From positions 14,342,098 to 14,406,097 of the forward strand of contig CM056556.1 of the NCBI GenBank assembly GCA_029721515.1: a stretch of 64,000 nucleotides of DNA. Reading direction: 5' to 3'. Source of the DNA: Synanceia verrucosa (taxonomy: Eukaryota; Chordata; Actinopteri; Perciformes; Synanceiidae). The stretch's first letter is position 1. The number at the start of each line of letters is the position of its first letter. Positions 1 through 12,200 of the stretch are shown piece by piece. The translations under genes were made by a program, and so were the position numbers. Under the pieces are notes generated by a model, which saw only the letters and a program-made list of their open reading frames with translations, had not been told where the DNA came from and did no database searches.

Positions 1-179
1 CTTTTGAGCTGCAGTGTTTTGTACTGTCCTCCTGTGAGACTCAGACACCTTGTAGGAGATTGCTTTAATTACTTCATGTGAGCCTCTTTTCTAAAGTGTT
101 CCCCTGTGGAGACGGATATCTCTGTCTCTAATGACACAATGTTCCGTTACGGCATTGCATGCTGTGTGTATGTTTGTTT

Positions 180-900
180 TAGTGCTGTTGAAATTAGCGC
201 GTTAACACAATTAATCAGCGTTAATGCGTTAACTTGCACGACAGTAACGCTACTTGGACAAACTGATAAGCTGATAAAATTAGATTAACCATGTTTTTTT
301 TGAATCTTTGAACAGTATATATGTCAAAATTAGCATGTCTCTGGCAATTTATTTCAGGCAGTTCTTCCAAGTAGAGTTACTGTTGTGCAAATTAAGTTAA
401 TGACATACATATACTAAGGCTAACTTTGACAGCCTTAGACTCCATCCACACAACAACGGCACGATAATGCTTGTTGCAACATTGCTGGAAGTATTTCTGT
501 CTACATGGCAATGTAATAATGAGTGACAACGAGTGACAAGGATGTAATACATATGTCACGCCGATAGGTGGCGCTGCAAGGAAAAAGGGAGAGAACCACG
601 AAAAAGATCAAAAGACTGCAATCAGCATGCACATGAAGTCCTTGTTTACCACTGCTTCTGGTCACGTGGTGATGTCACATCATCAACGCCGGGTACACAC
701 TGCAACTCCGAAATGGCCTTATCAGATCTTCTCACTCTGGAACCCGTTGTCAGAAAATACCATTGTGGGACATTGACAACACTGGAGTCGTCTGTACGCA
801 AGGCAGAATCGGTATTAAAGTTTGTCGGATTCACAGCATTCCACTGTCTTGTGTACGGCACCTTAGTTTATTTATATGCATGTTTCTATACGCTGTATGC
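180..900. mobile_element. decayed DNA-transposon or MITE relics
   Basis: GCGTTAATGCGTTAAC near 199-236 and ctaactttgacagcc near 419-433 resemble terminal parts of hAT-like elements widespread in teleosts. The following segment (about 445-830; ctccatccacacaac...tctacatggcaatg...ggtggcgctg) also has the look of a fish MITE. No transposase frame is present. The family names are a judgement by eye. Confidence 0.35.
561..575 (+). promoter_or_regulatory. weaker CTCF-like motif in reln intron 3
   Basis: CCGATAGGTGGCGCT shares the AGGTGGCGCT core of CTCF sites but mismatches at two positions upstream of it. It sits within a likely transposable-element relic. Confidence 0.3.
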
Positions 901-1458
901 AATTTGTTTGTAAACACTTATTTACAACAACTGTTATTATTTGTTATTTGTCTCAGTTTTTGGCCCTGTTTCCTCTGAGGAGTACTAGACTGAGTGAAGT
1001 TACTTGAAGGAGCATTTCGTAGGAGAAGCAGAAACAGAGAGAGGAAGGGCCGGTGGGCACTCATACAGTCTTATGTCTTGTTGGCTGTAATTGAAAAAGA
1101 ATGGTTCCTGTGTTGTAATTATGCCGGCTGTTGTTGTGTTGTTGATACTTCCATCTGTTCAAAGTTGGCAGGTCTGTGTGAGCAAGAAGTTTGTGAAACA
1201 CATCCTATGATTTTGCATAAGTGTGCCTGGTTCTGCTGCTTTTGAATAATGACGGCCGCAGCAGGCAGCTGTCAAAAAGTCCAAACCCACCTACTAGCGC
1301 TCATTCAGGGCTGAAAATAGTAAATATGTTTGTTCAGACAAAACCTTCAGTGAAATAAAATTGGTTTGAATTTAGTTTTGACAATATCAAGTCCTTAAGC
1401 TCATCTGGTCTGGTGTTTCTGACAGACAGGGTGATAGACAGCCTGTTATATTTATCAG

Positions 1459-1471
1459 AGGTCAAAGGTCA
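1459..1471 (+). promoter_or_regulatory. perfect DR1 nuclear-receptor element in reln intron 3
   Basis: AGGTCAAAGGTCA is two consensus AGGTCA half-sites in direct repeat with a one-base spacer, the DR1 bound by RXR/PPAR, HNF4 and COUP-TF factors. Flanks are tcag...g. Confidence 0.5.
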
Positions 1472-3442
1472 GAGTTCAGATATCAGGTTGACAGCTGACC
1501 TATCTCACACAGCAGCTAATTTCTCTTGGTAATCGTCTTCTTTATTGATTTCCTATTCATTTTGGCCTGTTTTAACATAAAATCACTGTTTAATGAGCTC
1601 CCCATCATTAAAGCTCTATAGTAGCCTGTGGCTGTGTGACAGATTCACTGGACACCTTGGGCCAGGGAACATGAATGATTCGAGGTATTCACATTTTGGC
1701 ATTTTAGAAATACAGGATAGAGATGTGAGGCAGGACAGAGCACATCAATCCCATCCTCTTTTTTCAACCAGACCTGCAAATCTGACACAGTCCTCCCATG
1801 TAATTCCCATTTCACACATTCACATATGACAGCGACTCTTATAACTCTTATATTCCACGTTTTTTAAAACCTTTTAAATGTGCCAGATTGTCAGAATGTA
1901 ACAAACTTTCCGAGGCATCAGCACAGACTCCTCATGGGATCACAACGCAGAGTCCTGTTGCTGTTTACCTGGATCCTTGATATTGTCTTATTTCCCTAGG
2001 GACGGTCCATGACCCTTATAATTATGTACTCACATCTGTGTACACGGAGACACACATGCACACACATGTACAGACATAAACCTCCATATTACACATCAGT
2101 GCTCTGATCAATATTGCCACAAATTGTCCAAATCACATCTGTGTTGCACCAACATCACAGTCTCTCACAAGGTCACTGTCCCACCTGCTGGGACGTTGAC
2201 CTCCTTATCAATTCTAGATTAAATAGAGCGTGGAGACTGGAAAAAAAGGAAAGTGCTTGATTAGAAATGCAGCAAAATGAAGCAAGCTCAGGGGAGAGGG
2301 GGTCTGCTCTAGATGAATTGTGTGAGAAATGATTGGTTCGCTTTCTGTGCTGTCTGTTCCTGCAAATGTGACTGACAAGACAAATTACAGACAGACTTGT
2401 TGCGGGGATTCATCTTTTTGTTGTTGACTTGTGTCCTCGTCTGACCCTCACTGAGAAAGTGAGGAAAGAAGACAAAGGCCCTCTTTTCTTCATCACATAT
2501 TTACTCGTAACTGCTGTTATTTTCCTTATCCTCCTAATGATTGCTCACTAACAGCAGTCAAGGTCAGTTGCTCATAGCCTAGCTGTATACAGAGCAGTAA
2601 CTGCACTTCTTCTGGCTGCATCTGAAGCCGTAACTCTCTATGACCCTGTGTTAACAAGCAGGTAATTTGCCAAACAACTCCCAAATCCCTCCTCTGTGGA
2701 GCTTCATTAAATGTGCATGTTCTCCAAGAGCCTTTTTCAATTAATTAATTTAGGAGCAGAGGGAGGGGTGGAGGCGAAGTAATGTGGTTCCACGAAGGCA
2801 GTCCCACCTTCTCCAGCCCCGATCGGTATGAAAATATCAAGACTGGAATGAGATCAAAAAACTACATTTCATCAGAGCTCTTTTGGTGATCATCAGTGAT
2901 TTTCTGGAGATTTAACTGAAGCAATGGATTCATGTTTTCCCTCTTAGCCTGCCTCTCTCATTGTCCTGTTTTCATCTTCTTTTGTCCCCCGTTGTCCCTG
3001 ATTGCTGTGCCATAACCACAGCTGGTCCTCAACGTGAAAGATAAATCAACCAATTAGGGTGTATTATTTCAAGGGCCAGGTCCAAATGCACCAAATCAGC
3101 GCTGGGCTGGCCACTGGAACTGCACCCCACGAAAACGCCTCATATTAATCATGATTACTAACGAGCCCAGTGAGCTGGGAGAAAATTGTCTTTTAATTGG
3201 GATTTGAGGAGATGGGACAATCATCTAACGAGGAGGCTACGTGTGTGTTCTCCTCCCTCGCATGTAATAGTTAAAAAGATAATAATTGTTTTCATGGGTC
3301 TTCTGTAGATATTTTTATAAAAGTTTGTTTGTGTGGTCAGTATTAAGTGCATATTCATGTCTCAAAGATAGCAGTCACTATATTTAACTACATGTATGCA
3401 TAATATGGCTGTAAGGTAAATCAGCTGTCAGTGTTCCCCCAC

Positions 3443-3501
3443 TGTGTGTGTGTGCGTGCGTGTGTGCGTGCGTGCGTGCGTGTGTGTGTGTGTGCGCGCA
3501 T
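3443..3501. repeat. (GT)n/(GCGT)n microsatellite
   Basis: Alternating purine-pyrimidine run of about 59 bp with interspersed GCGT and GCGC units; it can adopt Z-DNA. Confidence 0.85.
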
Positions 3502-4267
3502 GCCTGTGGTTAGCAGGGAGCTGTCAAACTGCCTCCTGAGGGATACTTATGGCCGACAGCAACATGTAATCTAACATGGAAGACATGCTTGGTAATTATC
3601 CACTCCAGGCCATTTTGGGAGCTATTTGAGTGACAGCCTGTCCATCTGCATACATGTTAAAGCTTGTGCGTGCGTGCGTGTATCTCTGGCTTACTTGGCT
3701 ATTTAACAGCAATCTGTGGACTTTGAAAGACAAGGCCGTGTAACCCCCATCTCTATTTCCAATGACCAAATCCCAAACCCCTCCTCTCCCTCCCTTCCCC
3801 CTCCATTTGTCCATATCTCTCTCAGTCCCCCTCGTTTTTCTTCATCTTACTCAAATCCCTCTCTTTTTCCTATCTCACTCTCAGATTTGCTCCTCCAGAC
3901 TAATGAGAAGGGAGAGGATGACACTTATTTTCACAAGACAAATGATCCTTCGTTTGAATCAGAGTAGAAAAAAAAACAACACGTTTAGACCCTTGATTAC
4001 TTCCCCCCCAAGTCAAATTAAGATTTAGTTCAACATGTTCAATACATGTTTTGTGTGTATCAGTGCTGTTCTTTATGAGTGTGTGTGTGTGTGGAGATGG
4101 TAATGACAGACACACTCTGAGCAGCTGCCGGAGTGTGACGGCTGGACAGACGCCGCCGTCGCGCAGCACCGATCACACACACTCTCCGACTCAGACTAAA
4201 TGCCCTCTTCTGGCTACTGTTTTAATGACATACGCATTATTAAGTCACACACAGTCAAACCACTCGA

Positions 4268-4294
4268 ACACACACACACACACACACACACACA
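4268..4294. repeat. (CA)n microsatellite
   Basis: About 13 CA units inside reln intron 3. Confidence 0.9.
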
Positions 4295-6836
4295 TTTTCA
4301 AAGGAAAAGCACCAAATTGATGTCTTCTGTCACTGTTTCACAGATGCCTTGAATGAAAACAACATTGTTAGAAACAGACAAGAGCTTCTGCATAATTACA
4401 TTTTAACAAGACCTCAGAAATGTGATTTTTCATTGCGGTGTTATAATTTAACTATGCAGTCTCTGGAATGCAGTACAATTTGAGGTATTTATTCTATGCA
4501 AATGCATTTTTTTAATATCATTACATTTATCAGTTACTTTTGTGTTTTGTTTTCCTTGCTATAGAGTAAACAACTCAAAAGTATATTCTCAAAAACTGCA
4601 ACCTTCAATTTTTTTTCACGTTTAAATATCAATAATAAGAATCCAGAAATACAGCATATAATAATGTAATAACATAATGGGGGCAAAATGACTGCTTAGG
4701 TTTACTGTCACAGATGTGTGTGTTCGGTATGTGTAAAAGAATGTGTGTTAGATTAAATGTGCTCTGTGATAGAGCACCCTGTCCCGTGGCACTTAACACA
4801 ATCCGTTTAGTGAACTTGAGCTGAGACCATGTTTAGTAAATATTTAAGTGCCGTGTTCCTACATCCCCACTCGCTGTTTCGTTACGCGCCATCTTTTATT
4901 CATAAATACCAAACTCAAATTAGTTTTCACCCAATTCTGAAATATGAGTGTAATTAAGTGTGTTTTTTATCCTGCTCTGCAAAGCCGCACGAGCTCTCTA
5001 CTAATTGATGAGGGGTCTATTCATTATTCATGAGCTGAAATGAACATGTAAACGCCTCGGCACCCATTAAAAGACCTGAGTCGGCATGGTGGGCTGGGTG
5101 GGGTACAGCTGGGAGGTGCGAGGCAAAAGCCATGTGGTACTGTGGAGACGGAAGGGGGTATAAAGCAGGAGAAGGATCAAGTCTGCAAAAACTGACACCT
5201 TGTAAAGTTCAGCTTATTTTTAATCCCCTCCTCGTCTTCTTAGTGTGTACTGACTGTGTGTGGCACATCATGCCCACACACAACCGTCTGGATGGCTTCC
5301 ATACAGTGTGACATACAGTGAATTAGAAATCACAGCGAGGTTACTTTATTGGTTTGACTAAGATAAAAGGAAATGCTGTGTAATGCTTCTGGACCCAGGG
5401 AACACCCTGGACACTGAGTGTGTCCTTACATGGCAAACACCAAGAAAAAGGGCCTTTTATTTCCACAAGTATTGCTTGAAGGGACTTTCTCAGTGTATGT
5501 GGGTGGCATGCATAGTTCTTTGTCAGTGTGTGTTTTAACAGGAGCCTGCTCAGATTTACGAGCCACAGATGATGTTAATAATAAATAGAAACACCAAATT
5601 ACAACATTAGAATTGTCTGAGTGCCAGACGGATGAGACAAGAATCGGACTGCTCTGCTCTCCGTGATGAAGAACACCGCAAGCAGTCAGTGAGGAAATGC
5701 GTCATGTCTGCGACATTTATCCTCTTGATGTTTGTGACCTTAATCCTGCTCCAATTGTTTCCCTGTGTGCATTACGTGGGGAAAATGCAGGTTATATAGT
5801 CGGAGCGGTGTAATACAGCTTTTACTAGCCGTCTAAAAATGTATTTCTGTCTCCCCTTGTGCAGAACTTTTTTTCACAGGGTCACTTTGCTGCTGCCACG
5901 GACTAGACGGAGCTACAAGGGCTCTGGGGCTGTAAAACTCAACAATTTTTTCCAATAACTCATTTCGAGGACTGAAAATTGCAATTGCTTCCATACTTTC
6001 TATCAACCTGAATCTCTCCCCTGTGTCCTGAGTTATGGGTTTTTATTTTTCCTTTTGTTGTTCATACTTTATTCTATAACTGTTAAACACTGTTTTTACA
6101 TAGATTATAAGAACCTGTATTGTTATTATTAGTAGTAGTGTTATGGTAATTGTTATTATTATTGGATGAGATGAATCTTTTTCTGCATGGGTACAGTGTT
6201 TGTATAAATGATCCTGCTGCACTGCCACTTCTGCCTCTTAGATTATAAAAGATCTCTCTCTTTTCAAGTGGATAATGCATTTCATGTCCACCGGAAGGAA
6301 ATTCATATTACATTGCATACATTCGGCACGCAACATACAGTTTAGATTTATTCAAGAGTGCAGCATGGTAGTGCAGTGGACTGATGATATCGATAGAGAG
6401 ATATTTGATAAGCAGCACACAAATTTATACTGTATGAGCATGAAAATGTTGCTGTTGAGGAAATGTCCCGGTGAATACTTGGATAATAATGTTAACATTG
6501 ATGATAATCATCTCCTCTGTGCAGTCATTATAACTCCAACTTTGTTCACCAGTTACTCACACAGTGCGTATTATCCTATCCCACATGTGTAAATGTCTCC
6601 TCAGATATGCTTGTTTTTCCTGTTTATACGTCAAAGTCACATCTTAATGAACTTTCAGAAAATGTCCTCTTTTATTGAGGATGTTTGAACACATTTTTGT
6701 TCAGTGGGAAATGATGCCATCTGTGCTGAATTGATCTTCATATTTTAAGGACACATCCGTTAACTTTCTCTTGAGTGCCGCTTGTGTTAATGCTCTTTTT
6801 CTCCTTCTCTTTTCTCTTTTCTCCTCCCTCTCTCAG

Positions 6837-6942
6837 AGCCACAGCAACACACCGAGGACAGATCATTTTCAAGGATGCTCTGGCCCAACAGCTCTGTGAG
6901 CAAGGAGGTGAGTCACATCAAGGGGAGTGGCACACAACGCTT

Positions 6943-7025
<83 letters not shown>

Positions 7026-8952
7026 TACGTGTATATCATAAACCCAAAATTGCCTTTAATAGTAGAAATTATCAGGGCGTCACCCAGATTTGCTAAAACA
7101 GGGAAAACTTGTGAATTTGACATTAATTAATAGAGTCTCTTAATCTCAGGGTGCTACGGAGTTCTTGACCTCGTGTACAGTGATTCAATTACTTTATATA
7201 CACACACAAATCAAATAACCAAGTTCTTTATAAATGAGATGTTTATTTAACAACTATAACCAGACTACTACTGTCACAGAAAATAACTAATAATAACTTG
7301 TTAATTTGACAACCTAAATGACCAGGTTACTAACAGAAATAATAAAATAGAAAATAAAAAAACTAGGATAAAGGAAGATTGATGGAAGATACATGGCACT
7401 GACTCACTTTTAAACAAAAGCAAACTTCAAAGGATGATTATCTGATTAATTAATTCAATGTGACCAGTTAAATTCAGTGGTGGTTATCTAGACCAAATTA
7501 AGTATTAGACTGTTACCAAAATTTGGTTTAGGTTTGGTGGCGTTCAGCAGTTGAGAGTTTGAGAGGCATCAGAGAAGACTGTGGAGCAATTTACTAATTT
7601 TGAATTTAAGTTTAGTATTTTATTGATATCTTACTAAATATTATTAAGTTTGCTGGATTAAGCCCTAAGTTCAGGCCATTTAATTTAGCGTCTAATCATC
7701 AAAGTCTTTAATATCTGTAAGATGGATATGCAGTATGTCACCGTTCCTGGATGGATGGGAGTGAGGAGTGGCTGCAGGTTCTGTCTGGATCTGCTGGATC
7801 TCTGCAGGCGACTTCGACTTGAACTTCATCAGTGGCTCTTTTGGGCATCTGTGGACATCTGTGGTCATCTCTGGTTGACATGGCTCCATCTCAGTCTCTC
7901 TCTGTCTGTCTCTCCTCTTCACAGCATAATCTCTGTGCATTTGCTTCAATTCTCCCCCCCCCTTTGATGGTGGGGGAGGTCGGCTGGATTCACACCAACG
8001 TGTCGACCAACAGTCTTTTCTTCTTTTAAGTTTCTTCATGACGGCTGGAGTCATTTTCTGCAGCCTGTATCTGAGCAGAGGAGCTGGCTCACATTTTCAG
8101 GGCAAAGGAGTAGAGAGAGGAGAGATGGTTGAGAAGCAGGTTCCAGAGTTGGAAGGTTCTGTATAGGCTGTTCTTCATGCCATGAGGTGCTGGGTCCTGA
8201 GGAGGCCATTCGGAGGCAGCATTCAGAGTCTTTCAGTCATATCTGGAGCAGGTTGAAGGTTCTGGAGAGGTTGCTCTTCATGCCATGAGGCGCTGGGCCT
8301 GCGGTGGGACAGCATGTCTCTGTCTCTGGGTCATCATTGTTTCCCTCCCCTTCCCAGCATGTGGGAGAGGGAGAACAGAGATGCAGTGGAGAGGATGAAG
8401 ACCAGAACTTGACTGACTAAAGGACTGAAGAAGAGCAGAGAGAGCACTGACCAGCTGAGGCTTTTTATGATCTTTTCTGAAGATCCAGTGGGGGTGTGAC
8501 CACTGGTCCCTCCCCATCCACCAAGTTAACTGAGATGATATTCTTTTAACTTATTTAATGTTAATACTGCTGTGGTTTACTTTATTACCATAAATTATTA
8601 TAAGTTTCTCTATGTGAAAGCTCCCTCTCTCAGCTGTAAAATGACACCCATAGTAGGGAAACACAGAACAAAACTTGACCGATTGAATTGAAATTAATCA
8701 ACAAATTAAACACACAGATGAACCATGATATCAGAGCATGTAGGAAGGTGTACTACAACAGGCAGGTCTATGTATGATTGTCTGTAGACTTAATCCTCAA
8801 CCAATCCCACATGTCACATTTCGTCCTTATCAGAAGGAGGAAAAGGAAGAGGATCTCTGTGGAGACTGATGTTTGACATTATAACAGTGATACTTATATG
8901 ACAGTAGCTGAGGAATGAAAGCATAGTTAATGCTAGTTAATGAGTAGACCTC

Positions 8953-9039
<87 letters not shown>

Positions 9040-9219
9040 TACCCCCTTTTCTCTTCCCATTACTGCCCATCATATGTGCAAATTGTCAGGATATGGATGA
9101 CATATGCTTGATGTGCTGCTCTGCACATCTCTTGGCTCTCTTTCTGCCTAATGATACAGCCAGAGTCAGACAGAGATATTTGGATGTCCTATATTGCCAG
9201 CTTAATTTCAGCTTATGCT

Positions 9220-9270
<51 letters not shown>

Positions 9271-12200
9271 GAGATTTACGCTTTATGTCCAACATTTCTT
9301 ACATCCACTTTCTTTGACAGCCTTAAGTAGCTATTGACAGACAGTGCAGCCCCACTCTGCATGCTGAGTGTGTATAATTGCTTGTTTATAGGAAAGAAGC
9401 CTCCTCCTCATTCAAGACCTCTTCCTTGTAGATCAAATGTGACTGTAATGCTGAAAGTGGAGGTGTAAACTTCCTGCTCCTGGACTCTTTTCGCCAACTG
9501 TTTCGGGGGAAAACAACAACGTTTCAGTTTTAAGCTATATTTCGTGTTTAATCAAAAAAATAACCTCTGTGGTGAGTCTTTGAGTTCTCCAGGAAGAGAG
9601 TGCTCAAATATATGGCTCAGAGCCACTCGGGTCCACAGAGCCCCTGGTCAGGTCTGGAAGTGACAGAGAGTGAGCAACAAGGCTCCTCTCCTCTGTCTCC
9701 TTGAATGAAAGCTTATTGTCTCACCACCATTGACACACTGCCCTCAGTCTTTCCCCTCCGTAAATGAAGTATCTGCAGCCAGCAACAGTCAATTAGGTGC
9801 TCAGCACCAAGGCCCTGCAGTGTTACACTCACACACAACTACTCACGGCAAACAAGCTGGAGAGCAGAGGATTTAGATCGTACGAGGCATTGGTGGGGAT
9901 AAGTTGTGAATGGGAGCAGACAGAAAAACTGAGGTAATGTAAAATGCTTAATCTGCAGCGACGATGTACAGGTATGAGAAGTAGGACAGTCTGGGGAGAC
10001 ACTGGCGACTGTTGGGAGGGAAAGCTGAAGAAGTTAAAGCTGTAAATTGCAGTCACTAATTACAGTTTCTTGCTAATTGTTGAAGGACAGATGGGAGGAT
10101 AAAGGGAAAAAGATGGTGGGATGAAGAGATAAAAGTAATGAGGAACTTGAAGGTCATAAATTGCAGGTGTTGGGGAGAGGTAGTGGGGTGATTAAACATC
10201 ATTACCAGCAGAAAAGTGGGGAAAGAGTAGACGTGAGCGGAGCGACAACCTTGTTGTAGGCTGATTCCTTTGACGGCCAATAATGCACTGTTCTCTGTGT
10301 TGCTGGACTGCGTCAGGAGATTTAAATAACCCATGAGAAATGAGCACACTGTGGGCAACAGCAGGTGAAAGGAGACAGCAAGATGAGAAAGGTAGAAGAG
10401 GAAACCGAAATGGATCTGATTTTGTTTCTGGTGTCTTGTAGATTGACCGATTTGGTCATCTTCCTCTTTCCAAACCAAATCTGGAACTTCAAAAAAGCTG
10501 GGCAGATTCCGAAAATCACGACGCTGGAAAGTGCAGAGCTGTTTATTGTCTTAGTTCCCGCAGACTTAACAGCGGGTGAGGCAGAGGCCTGCAGACTTTT
10601 CCCTTCCGGCGGGATCAAATAGGCTACCGTCCCAAATTCAGCCTTACAGTGGCAAAGAGAGTGCAAGCTGCTTTGAGCAAAGTTACTTCAAATCTAGGCA
10701 TTAGCATTCAAAGTGGAATAAAAGATACGAGGCCAGCTCAAGCCACTTCAGAAGTTCATATGCTTAAGACTCAAGCTTTGAAGAGCTGGAGAAATGAAAG
10801 CTATCTAAAGCAGGGTTATGATCCATGGAGGAGAGGGAGTGAAAGAGGAAAAGAGAAAGGAAGAAATGGAGGCAGAGAAACAGAGGGCAGCACATAAGCA
10901 GGCAATCAGGATTGATCAGCCTGGGTGAAGACTTAAAGAATAAATGGGCAGATTATCCAGGGAGACAGAAATAGAAGGTGACATTGGAGTGTGAACATGA
11001 GCATGGCATGATAGAGAGACAGAGATATAAATTATAGTGTAAGTAAGAGATTTGAGGATAAAGAAAGAAGGGAAGGTATAAAACTTTGACTCGCTGAGGT
11101 ACAGCTGACACACAGCACTGTGTTATAGTAACAGAAAGCCTCGCTCTAAGTTCAGAGACAGGTGTTTGTTGTAATGTTTCCACTCTGGTGCTCCTAAAAG
11201 CCCGCTGAGACATAAGCAACGGCTGGATTTTTGTGTGTGCATGTGTGTGAAATTTTCAGTCTAGCAGTGTTGGGGGATCTCTGGTCTCAGACTCACTGAG
11301 TTTTTTTCTGCTGTGCCTGCATCTTTTGTCCCTCGCTCAAATCACTTCTCCAACTTTCCTCCCAGTTTGTTTTGTTCAATACCCCATTACTATATTCAAC
11401 AGCCAGCATAAAAAATACTAATATTTAGTTCTTACTCGTGGATTCAGAGGACAAAACTAATGGGTGTCTGACAAATACTGCCACGACCAAACGAGATGCA
11501 CAGCACAACGGAGTACTTTGTGGCATCTGCACATCGCCAAATTGTTTGGACAGGTGCCAAGAGATGCTTTAAAACATGATGCAGCAAATTTCAAATTGCC
11601 GCCTCAGTTAAACGACTGCAGGTATATGAACAGACAGGCAGGAGGATGAAACGGAGGTACATTTCCGCTCTCACTGAGCAGCCATAAAAAGACTTATTAA
11701 GTCCATATGAGAGGAACCAAGGCGGAGAATGAGGAGAGGTAGGGGCGGGCTGGGAAAGGGTGCTTTGTGCTAGAGGGTGGAGTGGTTGTGGGTGTTCAAT
11801 GGCGCTGCAGGCCGTCCATCAGCTCTATCTCCTGACAGCAGAGGCGGCAGTCCCAGCTTTCTGCCCAACATCCCCAGGTCCTCTCATTTCCTGTGAAGGA
11901 ATAAATCAGGTCTTTATGGGCCTGGCCGAGTGTACTGCACCCCAGATGGATTATTAAAGGGACATATAACTCAAAGAGGCCACTGCTCCTGAGGGACGCC
12001 TGATCACAGCGCAATAGAGGAGGGACGAGTGGCCTCTTCCCTCTTCCACCTCCTTGCCACCTACTCAGTCTGCCAGCCTGCCTGTTTGCCTGGCTGAACA
12101 CCGCCTGCCTTCATCATCGTTTACCAGCAGGAAACCTTGAGACCGCACTATCTAGTCTATATCTCTTCCCTTCTTGCGTCCTGTCACCCTCCAGTTTTTT

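Larger units (their letters stand above)
1..6836 (+). other. reln: reln intron 3 (3' part), non-coding
   Basis: No exon-like conserved coding frame was found here on either strand. The left 950 bp look like decayed DNA-transposon sequence. Blocks near 2720-3240 and 4960-5090 are rich in TAAT/ATTA homeodomain cores and look like possible conserved enhancers, but I cannot test conservation. A GT/GCGT microsatellite is at 3443-3501 and a CA repeat at 4268-4294. Confidence 0.7.

Noticed and set aside
6775..7123. Open frames on both strands over the AT microsatellite
   Set aside because: They encode Tyr-Ile repeats only; the real coding here is exon 6837-6907. The same holds for 8830-9221.
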